Below, piece after piece: positions 42,901 to 53,700 of a DNA stretch of 64,000 nucleotides. This DNA comes from Cyanoderma ruficeps (taxonomy: Eukaryota; Chordata; Aves; Passeriformes; Timaliidae): the NCBI GenBank assembly GCA_008694505.1, contig VZDJ01000223.1, forward strand, positions 5,927,679-5,991,678, in the 5' to 3' direction. The position numbers were made by a program, and so were the translations under genes. The notes under the pieces were generated by a model. It was given only the letters and a program-made list of their open reading frames with translations, did not search any database and was not told the origin of the DNA. Position 1 is the stretch's first letter; each line of letters starts with the position of its first letter.

Positions 42901-45417
42901 GGCTGAGGACATTGACCCAGAGGTAAGGATCCTGGCCCTGCTAGTCTGCAGCCCAGGCTTGCTCCTGTGAGGCAGTGATACTCATCTTCCTTCTCTTCCT
43001 GGCAGCTGGCCCGGTACCTGAACCGCAACTACTGGGAGAAGAAACAGGAGGAGGTTCGCAAGAGCCCCACACCATCAGCCCCCCTGTCCCTGACAGAGCC
43101 AGCTGTGCAGCCTGGGGAAGCCCACCCTGCCCCTCTTGGGGTGGTTGAGGTAAGAGGGGGCCTGGGCCTGGGTCTGGCACCTGCCGAGGGGCAAGAAGCG
43201 CCCGACTCTTGGGCTCTGCAGACTGGCTGTTGGCTCTTGGCACTGGGAGGTCACAGCTGACTGGCTGCCCCATCCTTCCTTCCAGCAGCAGTACCAAAAC
43301 GGTGAGTCCGAGGAGAACCACGAGCAGTTCCTGAAGGCGCTGCAGAACGCGGTCACCACGTTCGTCAACCGCATGAAGAGCAACCACATGCGANNNNNNN
43401 NNNNNNNCAACCACATGCGAGGCCGCAGCATCACCAACGACTCTGCCGTGTTGTCCCTCTTCCAGTCCATCAACAACATGCATCCGCAGCTGCTGGAGCT
43501 GCTCAACCAGCTGGATGAGCGCAGGCGTGCGTGGGAGCTGGGGGAGCTGCTGCCCTGGGCGTGGGTGGGCGGCAGCCAGGGCTTCCATGGTTCAGCACTC
43601 CCGTGACGGAGTCTCTCGCTGGAGAGAATCTAGTGTGGAGTGCAGGGGCAGGCCGAGTGCTCTGTCCCCATGTTCCTGAGGCTGTCCCTTCCCTCCCCAG
43701 TGTACTATGAAGGCCTGCAGGACAAGCTGGCCCAGATCCGGGACGCGCGTGGGGCTCTGAACGCGCTGCGGGAGGAGCACCAGGAGAAGCTGCGCCGTGC
43801 AGCAGAGGAGGCAGAGCGGCAGCGCCAGATCCAGCTGGCACAGAAGCTGGAGATCATGAGGCAGAAGAAGCAGGTGAGGCAGGGAAGCATGTCCGGGGTG
43901 TTCCGGGCCTGCCTGCATTGTGGCCCAGCCCAGGGCTGGCTGCCCTGGTAGGAGGGGTTGCGTGGTATCACGGCTCCCAGCCACCACAGCCCTGTTCCTG
44001 CAGGAGTATCTGGAAATGCAGCGTCAGTTGGCCATCCAGCGACTGCAGGAGCAGGAGAAGGAGAGGCAGCTGCGCCTGGAGCAGCAGAAGCAGACCATCC
44101 AGATGAGAGCCCAGATGCCAGCTTTCTCACTGCCTTATGCCCAGGTATGGCTGCTGGGGTAGGCTCCCCCTGCCAGGTTCCAGGGACTGTGGCTTTAAGC
44201 TGGCTTTCCTTCTCCCACCAGCTCCAGGCCATGCCCGCGGCCAGTGGGGTGATCTACCAGCCCTCTGGGCCCACCAGCTTTCCTGGCACCTTCAGCCCAG
44301 CTGGCTCCGTGGAGGGCTCTCCCATGCACAGCGTGTACATGAACCAGGCTGCGCAGGGGGGAACGGGGCCCTACACTGCCATGCCCGTCACCGGGACTGG
44401 TACGTTGGGCAGCTCAGCCCCTGGGGGTAGGGCTGAGCCCAAGGCGGTTGCTCCAGCCTCTGCTCTCTCCCCCCAGATCCCAGCATGGTGAATGCCTACA
44501 TGTACCAGCCGGGTGCCAGCAGTGGGCAGGGGCCTCAGCAGGGGCCAGCCGTGCCCACCACCACCCCTGCATATTCATCGTACCAGCCCACACCCNCAGG
44601 GCTACCAGGCAAGTGAGGCAGCACAGCCTGCAGCCACCTGGGACAAGGGCTGGGGGTTCTGTGGGGCTGAGCAATGTATTCAAACTCAGCAATGAGATGG
44701 CCGAGCAGGAGGATGGCAGGCTGGTTGGCTCCACATCTCCAGATTTGCTGCTCTTGCTGTGGAAGTGGGCTGGAGTTAGATCCAGTTCTGGGCTCAAGGG
44801 CCTTGTCTGGAGACGTGAGCCATTGCTGCCTGCACCACCTCTCACCAGTCTCTCTCCACAGACTGCAGCCTCACAGTCGCAGAGCATCCCAGCCATCTCC
44901 CAGGCACCGCAGTCAGGCACCATGGGCTACATGGGCAACCAGTCTGTCTCCATGGGCTACCAGCCCTACAGCATGCAGGTGAGCACTCCCTGGGCATGGG
45001 GGGACAAGGCATGGGTGGGCTCCAGCCCATGGAGCCATTCTGGAGGAGGCTGGGAGCAGTCACCACTGCCCTGTGGGTGCTGCATGTACCCCAGTCTCTC
45101 TGACACACACCCCCTTGTTCCCACAGGGTCTCATGTCTGCCCTGCCAGGCCAGGACACAGCTTTGAGCAGCCTGCCAGCCCAGCAGTCCTACCTGCCGGG
45201 GCAGCAGCCCCTCTACCAACAGGTGAGTGCCACCAGCCCAGGGGGTCAGGACCCGGTGGGGTATGTATGGTAACAAAGCCACACACTAACAAAGCTGTTT
45301 GCTCTCCTCCAGGTGGCCCCAGCTGGGGGACCCCCGCAGCAGCAGCCCCCACCAGCACCTGCCCCCGGGCAGCAGCCCCCAGGCAGTGGAGAGGCCCAGC
45401 TCATCTCGTTTGACTGA
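36962..45417 (+). CDS. HGS: HGS: hepatocyte growth factor-regulated tyrosine kinase substrate (Hrs, ESCRT-0)
   Basis: Twenty-one exons: 36962-36998, 37383-37467, 37858-37933, 38343-38435, 40248-40371, 41250-41302, 41395-41463, 41644-41768, 42002-42080, 42167-42265, 42471-42566, 42884-42922, 43006-43149, 43286-43526, 43701-43873, 44004-44144, 44222-44399, 44477-44608, 44862-44978, 45127-45222, 45313-45417. About 757 residues once the two assembly flaws are discounted (human 777). HGS sorts ubiquitinated receptors on early endosomes. Domains in order: VHS (about 8-140); FYVE zinc finger (WVDAEECHRC, RKHHCRACG, RVCEPC) binding PI3P; ubiquitin-interacting motif (EEELQLAIALSQSEAEE); a PSAP motif (KSPTPSAP) that recruits TSG101; the helical STAM-binding region; a charged coiled coil; a Pro/Gln/Tyr-rich tail; and the terminal clathrin box LISFD. 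Intron 18 is GC-AG. Exon 14 contains an N gap and exon 18 a stray N. Confidence 0.97.
38436..40247 (+). other. HGS: HGS intron 4
   Basis: A 1.8 kb intron without recognisable exons or repeats. It starts with a T-run (38460-38468). Open frames in it are fragmentary. Confidence 0.6.
43381..43420. other. HGS: Assembly gap (14 Ns) flanked by a duplicated 13-mer in HGS exon 14
   Basis: The 14 Ns occupy 43394-43407. The 13 bases before them (CAACCACATGCGA, 43381-43393) are identical to the 13 after them (43408-43420). The conserved protein has NHMR once in KSNHMRGRS, so the second copy and the Ns (27 bases together, frame-neutral) look like an unmerged contig overlap rather than real sequence. Confidence 0.9.
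44596..44596. other. HGS: Single ambiguous base in HGS exon 18
   Basis: Reading through the N shifts the frame away from the expected GYQ. Omitting it gives PTPQGYQ and restores the phase-0 junction to exon 19. The N therefore probably marks an extra base or a homopolymer error. Confidence 0.75.
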
Positions 45418-45900
45418 TCGTGGCCACAGGGCACAGGAATCTCGGGGTCCCGTGGGTCCAGTGTAACACTACTCTTCATCCGAAATCACTCTGTACTTTG
45501 ACTACTCGTCCTGTTCCCCGGCCCCGTGTCCCAGGGGCGGTGAGGCCAAGGGCTCCAACTGCCGGCTTTGGGGACCAAGGGGCAGGGGTGCAGCTCCCCG
45601 TGCCCTGCAGCCTGGGGCAGCAGCCCTCCGGCTCACCCACCCACCCTGGGCAGCTGGCAGCCCCTGGGGCCGGGCGGGAGCTCAGCCTGCCCTTGTCGTT
45701 GCCCCGGGGCTGGTGGCACAGGCCCCAAGGGCGCAGCGCTCCAGCCCTGCCCTGTCCCCGGTGCCAGCTTTGCCCCATCCCTGCTGAGCCCCGTTCCCTG
45801 CAGCGCCCCCACGGGCCCGGGGCCCTCCGCTGTGCCGGGCCTGTCCCAGTCCCCGCCGCTCTGGGCGGAGACTGAGTGCTATCGGTGACAATAAAGTGTT
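45418..45900 (+). other. HGS: HGS 3' UTR and polyA signal
   Basis: A GC-rich 3' UTR of about 480 bases ending at AATAAA (45890-45895), followed by GTGTTGG and CTGGTGTGCTGGG, a fitting GU-rich downstream element. Confidence 0.85.
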
Positions 45901-46558
45901 GGAACGAACTGCAGCCTGGTGTGCTGGGCGGGGACAGCGCAGCGCCCACCGGGGCATCCTGCCGGCCAGCAGGACAAATGGTTGCCAAGGGGTGGCAGCA
46001 GCTCCGGGGTGCAAATGGCTTTATACTTCCCCCCTCAGTACTGGCCAGCTAAAGCTCAAATTGAGCTTTGGCCACAAATTTCATCGCTACAGTGCCTAGA
46101 ATGTTTCTATGCTGTAGATGCATAGTCCTAAGTTATTAAGCTTTATGGAGCACTAGAATGTATTACTGCAATTAGTGAAAGTCAAAAAGGTAAAATGACA
46201 AGGCTTTCAGGCTTTATTTTTGTTTCTTTTAATTTGCTTTCATTATGCTTCAGTTTTACCATTAACCATGGTGTACAGTGTAGAAACATAACCAATTCTC
46301 CTTCCAAACATTCCGGAGAGGAAGTAACTTATGTTCCTTCAGACATGAAGCTTTTTCTATTCTTATTTCGAAATGATAAATAGTGACGGATTTATTATGA
46401 TTGATTCTGCTGTTCTGTTGCCCCGGTTTTGCCTACATCTCCCATCGTGCCTTGGCCCGCTCCCCCTCTGTCGCTATTGGCTCTCCATCGGTACCGGGCG
46501 GTGGCGCGGGGCCCGCCGGGACAGCGCGGGGCGGACCGTCCGGTGTCCTCGGGCCGCC
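45901..46558. other. Intergenic HGS-MRPL12: AT-rich segment with hairpin, then MRPL12 promoter
   Basis: From about 46010 to 46430 the DNA is strikingly AT-rich for this window, with no coding frame of note. An inverted repeat lies at 46042-46074: AAAGCTCAA, a single A, then TTGAGCTTT, with outer TGGCC/GGCCA arms interrupted by AGCT on one side. The last ~110 bp become CpG-rich and include an inverted CCAAT (ATTGG at about 46476-46480), serving as the MRPL12 promoter. Confidence 0.55.
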
Positions 46559-49500
46559 ATGCTGCCCGCCGCGCTGCCCGCCGCCCGCCGGGCGCTGCTC
46601 CCGCTGCTCCCGCTGCCGCCGCGCCCCGCGCTGCGCGGGGCCCCCGCCGGGCTCCGGGCGCTCGGCACCGGCCCTGCGCGGCGCTCGGAGGCGCTGGCCG
46701 GGGCGCCGCTGGACACGGCCGCCAAGGAGTATTCGCCCAAGGTGCGGCAGCTGGTGCGGGACATCGCGGGGCTGACGCTGCTCGAGGTGGCCGACCTCAA
46801 CGCGCTGCTCAAGGTGGGTGCGGGCGCGGCCCGGCCTGACCCGGCTCGTCCCGGCTCATCCCGGCCCGGCCGCGTGCGCCGCCTGACCGGCCGCTGGTGC
46901 CGCTGCTCTTCCCGCAGGAGACGCTGAAGATCCCGGACGTGGGGGTGATGCCCGCGGCGGCCGCCGCCTCCCTCCTGCCCGCCCAGGCGGCTCCGCAGGT
47001 ACCGGGCGCTCGGGGAGGGGCGGGAGCGGGGCCCCGGGGCCCACACGCGCGGGGGCGGGCGAGGCCGCAGGGCTTCACCGCGCTCCGGCTGCTTGCAGGA
47101 GGAGGAGGAGGTGGTCCCGCTGAAGAAAGAGAAAACTCATTTCACCGTCCGGCTGACGGAGCTGAAGGCCGCTGACAAGGTGAAGCTGATCAAGGAGGTG
47201 AAGAACTTCGTGCCAGGAGTGAACCTCGTGCAGGTGAGGAGGTGCTGCCCCAGGCTCTGGGGTGTTGCCCCCAGGTCCAGCAGCCTCGGCTCTCTGTTCA
47301 AAGAGAGCCTGGATTTGTGCATTCAGAAGCACAATCTGCCTGTGTGCATCTCAGTGCAGAGACGTGGGGAACAGCGTTTGTTTGCAGCTTTGTGTGGCAT
47401 TTTCCTTTGTCAGAAGCAGGAGATGAAGGAGGAGGCTCAGTGACAGCTGTCTGTGACAGCCTCAGCTTCTCCAAACCTGAGAGCTGCTGTGAGCTTTCTT
47501 GCAGAGTTCAGAAGTAGCCAGCATCTCTTGCTACAGCTGGGTTTGGTTTGCCTTTCCCAAAGCCAATGTATTTCTGAAGTTAGACAAGCCTCTCTAATTC
47601 ACACATCTTGCAATCCAGGCTTCCAGCTCTTTTCAGGGCCCTTCATTTTATAGGTGGTGCTGCTTCTTTCCTTGGAGGAGATGGGCCTCAGCCCTGGGCA
47701 GCATCTGAGCTCAGACCCTTGACCTGGGATGTGGGCTCAGCATGTTGGGTGATGAAGCTGCTACTGCTGAAGCATGTGATGTGCTGCACTTCTCCACAGG
47801 GTGATGCTTTCATATCTTGGAGTCAATAGTAGCACTTTCCAGTATCCCAGCTGCAACGTTGAGCATTGCTGTCTCTGCTCCTGTTGTAGCCCAGGAGAGC
47901 AGAAGTGTTTGCAGATAATTTTTTAACCCATTCTTATTGCTGCATTGCAAAACCAGCAGACAAAAGTCAGTGGCACAGGTATAAGTTTGGCTGTCCCATG
48001 GGGAGAGTTACCTGACTGTCAGAATGGTTCCTCTGGAAGTTGTTAATCTATTATCGGTCCCAAGCAAGCATGAAAATATCAAACTCTGTAATGGACACAA
48101 TTAGCAGACAATTGATTGGAGAGCTGATGCTAAGTGAGCTTGGCTTTGCATGTGGCACCTGCTTGATGAGCTGTTTGTAGATGCCAGTTATTGCAGGCAG
48201 ACTCGAGTGTGATGTGCCCAGGCCCGGCTCTTCAGGTGAAACACACACACAACACAAACAGTTGTGGAGGTTCTACCTGCAGAGGTTGTGTTCAAAGTGG
48301 AGCCAAAGCCCATTTATTGTAAATTTTACTGCCATCCAGTCAAGGTGTTTTTTATGAGGTTTGCAGGGGGATCTGCCCATGCCTTGTAGGGCTGCTAATA
48401 GTGTGGAGGGAAGCACATACAGTAATTACCTTGGGCACTGTTGGGACCCAAACACCAGTCCTGTGGCAACAGCGGTGTGATGAGACAAGTGTGTGATCAG
48501 CACACATCAGACCGAGGCTGGCTGCACCTCAGGAAGCTCACTGGGAGCTGCTCAGCAGACACTTGCCCTCTGTCACCACCAGCCCTGGGCTCTAGCTGGG
48601 TTGGGACCGTGCTGCCTCTGCCCCACGGCTGCTGCTACATGGGTCCCACTTGGCTTGGGCTCTGCTCTTCTTCCCACTGAAAACCAGGAGCAGCTGCTTC
48701 TCTTGACCAGGGCTGCTTTAGAATGGAGTCACACCTTGCTGAGCAGGGTTTGGAGATTAACAACGTGTGTTGTGTTGCCTGTCCTCATCGCAGTGAGCCT
48801 GAACAGGCTCCTGTCCAAATCCTGTCCTCGTGAGCAAGGGCATTTCTGCCCCACTGAGCACTGCCCACAGATCTGTAGGCATTGAACCCAGCAGGAATCA
48901 AAGGGACAAAACCTTTCTGCCAGCACAGTGGCCAGTCCAGTGGGTGCTAACCCCCCAAAGTGCTGTGGCAGAGAGCTGTTGCGTGTAAGAGCAGCAGGGG
49001 CTTGTTCTCCTGGGCTCAATTCCCTCTCTATAACAGCACTGCAGTAAATTCTTTAAATTAGCTAAACAGTTTTTCAGCATGCCTTAAATATTGGAGTGCT
49101 GCTTAGTACCACTACTTTTGCTTTAAAAGACCCTAAAGTGTTAAAATACTGCATTGTCAAGTAGTCTGTGCTGGAGCTCTGTTCTAGCCAGTGCAGCTGT
49201 GTCCAAACCCTGCACTGGCCTCCCCTCCTGCTGGTGCAAGTATGTGAACCAAAACATTGTCACTGAGCAGAGCCAGCCCAGCGCCAGTGGATGCTGCCTC
49301 AGCAGGTCACTGCCCGGGGCTCTGCCTGCACCCTCACCTGTGCAGGCTGGGCTGCACCTCTGGGAGCACCCTGCACATGGTGGAAGAATTGAAGAGCAGT
49401 GAATTGCAGGAAAAGTTTCCCAGCAGATGTGTCATCCTTTGTGGTCAGGTTTAGCTGCCTTCTGGTGGGATGTGCCGTAGTTCAAGTGCAAGTCTCGCGG

Positions 49501-49738
49501 TTTGTGCTGGTCGGTGAGTTTCCATGGTTGGCTTAAGCAGAGGTCAGGATCATGGCTCTAAATCCAATAATCCAGTTAGTGAAAGCCAGTTTACAAGCCT
49601 CGTACTTTGTCCCTCTCGCAGGCAAAGAAGCTGGTGGAGTCCCTTCCGCAGGAGATCAAGGCGAACGCCTCCAAGGAGGAAGCAGAGAAGATCAAAGCAG
49701 CACTAGAGGCAGCAGGAGGGACTGTTGTTCTGGAGTAG
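46559..49738 (+). CDS. MRPL12: MRPL12: mitochondrial ribosomal protein L12 (bL12m)
   Basis: Four exons: 46559-46813, 46918-46998, 47099-47233, 49622-49738, in phase, giving 195 residues (human 198). It is the mitochondrial homologue of bacterial L7/L12, forming the stalk that recruits translation factors; it also binds POLRMT in mammals. The N-terminus is an Ala/Leu/Arg-rich presequence ([17 protein letters not shown]). The N-terminal dimerisation part ([19 protein letters not shown]) is followed by an Ala/Pro-rich hinge in exon 2 and the C-terminal domain: [20 protein letters not shown] and, in the last exon, [20 protein letters not shown] ending GGTVVLE. Intron 3 (2.4 kb) is by far the longest and shows no recognised exon. 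Transcription is co-directional with HGS and SLC25A10. Confidence 0.97.
47234..49621 (+). other. MRPL12: MRPL12 intron 3
   Basis: A 2.4 kb intron of more balanced composition than its neighbours. No exon or clear transposon was recognised. A short CA-rich run lies at 48241-48258. Confidence 0.55.
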
Positions 49739-49963
49739 TCTCACCATGGAGAGACTGGTGCTACAGCTGCTGCCCAAGCTGGGCTCCGGACCTTTCTGAG
49801 TGCATGTGGCACAGTGGGAGGAGTACTCTCCTGAAGAATGTTGTATGGTTTGGCAGAGCCACTACTTCCTGCCATCACCATGAACTCTACCTTATAAATA
49901 TCAAAAAAAACCTGTAAAATGGTTCATCTTTCTCAAGTGCCAGTTAGCCCCACGCTCCCCATT
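49739..49963 (+). other. MRPL12: MRPL12 3' UTR
   Basis: A short 3' UTR. The only candidate polyA signal is the variant TATAAA at 49893-49898, followed by an A-run (49904-49911), so the exact end is uncertain. Confidence 0.5.
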
Positions 49964-50289
49964 TCATGGAATCGGGATGGTTTAGGGTGGAAGTCACCTT
50001 GAAAGATCATCTCATTCCAGCCCTGCTATGGCAGGGACAACTTCCACTAGGCAAAGTTGCTCCAAGCCCTGTCCAGCCTGGCCTTGAACTCTTCCAGAGA
50101 TGGGGCAGCTGCAGCTTCTCTGGGCAGCCTGTGCCAAGGCCTCACCACCCTCACAGCCAAAAATTTCTTCCTAATATCTAATCTAAATGTACTCCGAGTT
50201 TGAAGCCATTCCCCCTTGTCCTGTCACTACATGTTCTTGTAAATAGTCTCTCTCCATCTTTCTTATAGGCTCCCTTCATGTACTGGAAG
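49964..50289 (-). repeat. CR1 LINE 3' fragment (antisense)
   Basis: On plus this reads as the reverse complement of avian CR1. Landmarks are GGAATCGGGATGGTTTAGGG, AAGATCATCTCATTCCAGCC, GGCCTTGAACTCTTCCAGAG, TTTCTTCCTAATATCTAATC and CCCCTTGTCCTGTCACTACA, ending near GTACTGGAAG. It is truncated and non-coding, and sits between MRPL12 and SLC25A10. Confidence 0.92.
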
Positions 50290-50640
50290 TTTGTACCAGC
50301 ACATCACCCACCTCCTTACACTGCCTTTTTCTGATGGTCTCACCTCTCTGTTGATTGTTAAGGAGAAGAACACACTTCCACTGGTTGTGGAGATGCGTGC
50401 AGGGTGGGAAGGTATTCTGGAGCCGCTGGTGGTTATCCCTGTGCTCAGTGTGTGCAGGCTGGTAACGCTGCCGTTTGTACCTGTGCCTCTCCACCTCTTC
50501 ACGCTGCGTTTTGCTGATGGCTTCACCTCCCCATTAATTAATCCCTATTAATTATTAATGGGATGAGCCACTTCTCCCGGCTGGGAATGGGGATGTGTGT
50601 GGGGTGGGAACGAGGATTCCGGAGCCTGCGGTTGCCGCGT
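50290..50640. repeat. Imperfect ~190 bp tandem duplication upstream of SLC25A10
   Basis: Copy A starts at about 50290 and copy B at about 50474, both with TTTGTACC. CACCTCCTTACACTGCC with CTGATGG (A, about 50307) pairs with CACCTCTTCACGCTGCG with CTGATGG (B, about 50492). GGGTGGGAAGGTATTCTGGAG (A) pairs with GGGTGGGAACGAGGATTCCGG (B). The offset is about 184-197 bp, so small indels separate the copies. Copy A begins exactly where the CR1 fragment ends. Confidence 0.7.
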
Positions 50641-50771
50641 TCGCCGCGGGCTCGGAGATGCGAGCCCGGGCCCGCCCCACCCCCTTCCGGTACCGGGAGA
50701 GGGCGTGGCTTAACGGGCGAGGGCGTGGCCTTGTCCCGGTGAGGGCGGGGCTTGTGGCAGAAGCGGCACCC
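50640..50771 (+). promoter_or_regulatory. SLC25A10: SLC25A10 promoter
   Basis: A compact CpG-rich segment before the ATG with repeated GGGCGTGG/GGGCGGGG boxes (GAGGGCGTGGCTTAACGG, GAGGGCGTGGCC, GAGGGCGGGGCTTG), KLF/SP1-type sites. No TATA box. Judged by eye. Confidence 0.6.
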
Positions 50772-53700
50772 ATGGCGGAGCAGCGCGTTTCGCGCTGGTA
50801 CTTCGGCGGCCTCGCGTCGTCCGGGGCCGCCTGCTGCACCCACCCCTTGGATCTGCTGAAGGTGAGCAGGGGACACGCCGAGGGGCGGCTCTGGCGGCGC
50901 GGGGAGGCCGTTTAGGGGGATGGAGGGCGAGTCTGAGGAGCTGTGAATGGTGGCGGTGGTTTGGGGGGGCTGTGACGGGATGGGGAGACGGTTACGGGGG
51001 ACCGGTAGTGGTGAGGAGTTGGGGGGACGGTTATAGGGGCCGGTAGTGGTGAGGGGTTGGGGGGTCGATTAGGGGGCTGGTAGTGGTTGTGAGGGTCCCG
51101 GAGAGGGTGTGAGAGGATGGGAGCTGGGACTGGCTGTAGGGGTCCTGGAGAGTCTGCCATGGAACGGAGTAGATTTGGGGGACTGGAAGTGACTGTAAAG
51201 GGATGGGGAGACGCTCCGAGAGTCTCCGGCTCCGAGACGCTCCGGCCGCGGGACCGGCTGTAGGGGACTGGGCGGCTGAGAGGGGACGGGGGCAGATCTA
51301 AGGGTCCCGGAGTGGCTGCGGGACCGGTTGTGAGGGACCCGGCTGTGAGGGGTGCGGCTGTAAGGGTCCCAGAGCAGCTTTGAGGGGATAGAGAATGGCT
51401 ATGGGGGGACTCGAGTGACCGTGAGAGTCCTGGAGTGGCTTCGAGGGGTGAAGAGCTGCTCTGAGGATCCCGGAGCAGCTGAAGGACTGGCTCTGAAGTA
51501 CTGGGGAACGGCTGCCTGAGGAGGGGAGAGGGTGGCTGTGAGGGTCCTGGAGCAACTTTGAGGGGATGAAGAGCTGCCCTGGGGTTCTGGGAAGCAAGTC
51601 TGAGTGTCCTGGAACGGTTGTGAAGGGATAGGGAATGGCTGCAACAGTCCCAGAGCAACTAAAGGAGCTGGAGAACAGCTGTAGAGATGTGGGGAAACAG
51701 CTGCTGGGGTTCTGAGGAGCTGATTCGTGTCTGTGCAGGGAGATGACTGAGGGGTCACAAGAGCCAGCGCAGGGACACGGGTAGATGTGTGTCTGAGGGG
51801 TCTGAGGAGCTCGGGGTGCCAGCTCTAGAAGCTGAGGAGGGTGCCTTGGCCAGCCCTGCCTGGATATGGCAGTGACTCTGGGGCCAGCAGTGTTGGACAC
51901 TGGCCCACTGGGCTCTGAGCCCTCCGGCCAAGATGTCACCTAGGCGCCGCAGATGACCTGGCATGCCTGCTCCCGCACAAAGGGCGCCGCGCGCAGCCCT
52001 GTGCTGCCAGCACCCACGGATGGGGCAAATGCCAGCACTGCCCAGAGCCTTGTACACCAGCCAAGTGGCGACGAGCCTGGCAGCGGAGCAGGCTGTGGAG
52101 GGGGAGGGAAGAGGCAGCCCAGGACAAGGCCTGCCCTTCCCAGGGCCATGCCTGTGGGTGAGGCTGGGACAGACAGCCCCTTCCCACCCCATGGCATGGA
52201 GGGAGAGGAAGATGTTCCAGGCACAGGCCCAGGAGAGGAGCCAGCCCTGGCAGGGTGATGCCACCTCCCCAGTGCTCAGCCTGCTGCCTTGTCCAACTGG
52301 CCCTGTCTGCCCAGTGGAGGTGGCTGCCAGCCCGTGGGAGCTTGTGCGGGGTGCCCTGGCAAGGTGCTAAGAAAGGGAATTAGTCTGGCACCTGCCTCTA
52401 GGTCTGTCTCTGAGCCAGCGTGAGGGCTGTGACGTTTGGGCTGCATCCCCATGCTGCTCCGTGTGGATGTGCAGCCCCTGCATTCCTGCAGTTACGAGCA
52501 GCACAGTCTAGCCAGCTGTTCCTGCCAGAGGATTCACACCGGATTATTGAATACAGACCTGCCTTTGGCCAAGAGTTCCCCCACAGCAGAAGCAGGTGCC
52601 AGGCCTGGGGAGGCATGTGGGGCCTCAGGCTCTTGCAGGGCAGAGGACGAAGGGCACTTCATCACTCCACTTCATCACTTGGACCTTGGCCCCAAGTGAG
52701 GGGCCCTGGCCAGCCTGCCTGTAGAGTGCTTGTACCCTTAGACCAACTCTGTGGAGCCATTGGCCACCCACGGTCTGCTGGCCCTGCAGTGACCAGCAGT
52801 GACCACAGCCTGGCCAGCCCGTCCCATGCCTGCCTGCCCTTCCGGCAGACCTGGGACTGCAGGGTGGACCATGTCCCTGCATGGCTCCACCTGCCCTGCC
52901 CACTTCCTCTGCCCCATGCTGTGAACAGCCACAAGCTCTGGTCCCTGACGTCCAAAATCCACCTGTGGGGACTACAAGCACAGTCCCAAGCACACTGCAA
53001 GGCCCCTGGACCCCTGCTGCTGCCCCATGTGGGGGACAGTGACTGTTCCCAGCGTCCTGCAGTGCGTCCCACGATCCAGCTGTGCCACAACTTCTGTAGT
53101 GGGAGCTGGGCCTGATCCCCTGACAGCAGCCCTTTGCACTCCTTATCTCCTGGGGCCTTTGGCCCACATGTGGTCAGAGCATGCTCCAGCACCACAGTTT
53201 CCCTGTCCCAGCCAGCTTCTGGGCCTGTTGCCGTTGCCCCTGGTGATGGTGGGAAGCGTTGGGCTGCTACAGGCAGGAAGGGGAACGCCTGGCCGGCTGT
53301 GGGGTTCTCTTCCTGCCTGTGTGATTCCTGCACTGGGGAGGAGGGGAGGTGGCTCTGGAGGCCTGCTGCATTGCATGGCCGTGATTTCACCAGCCCAGCT
53401 GCAAACCCACACTGGGCACTCACCCACTCACCTACTGCTGGACGTGCACACGCACACACCTTCCACCCAGAGGTGGCCGGGGAGAGCAGGCACCGCCCTT
53501 CACCTTGGGGCCGGCTGTTGAGGGCAGGTGCCTGGACACTCCTCTCTCCCTCACTGCCTCCACCCCTCTGGTGCCAGGCTGGGCCAGTCTGGTGTGGAGT
53601 GTCTGGAGCTGTTGGCTCCTATGCAAGCGCTGTTAACCTGACAGATCCTCAAATCCACACTTGTTCAGTGTGCCTCTATCCCTGCCCAGCCTGGCGCTGG

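Noticed and set aside
50912..51658. 248-codon minus-strand frame rich in Ser/Pro
   Set aside because: Produced by the G-rich tandem repeat in SLC25A10 intron 1.
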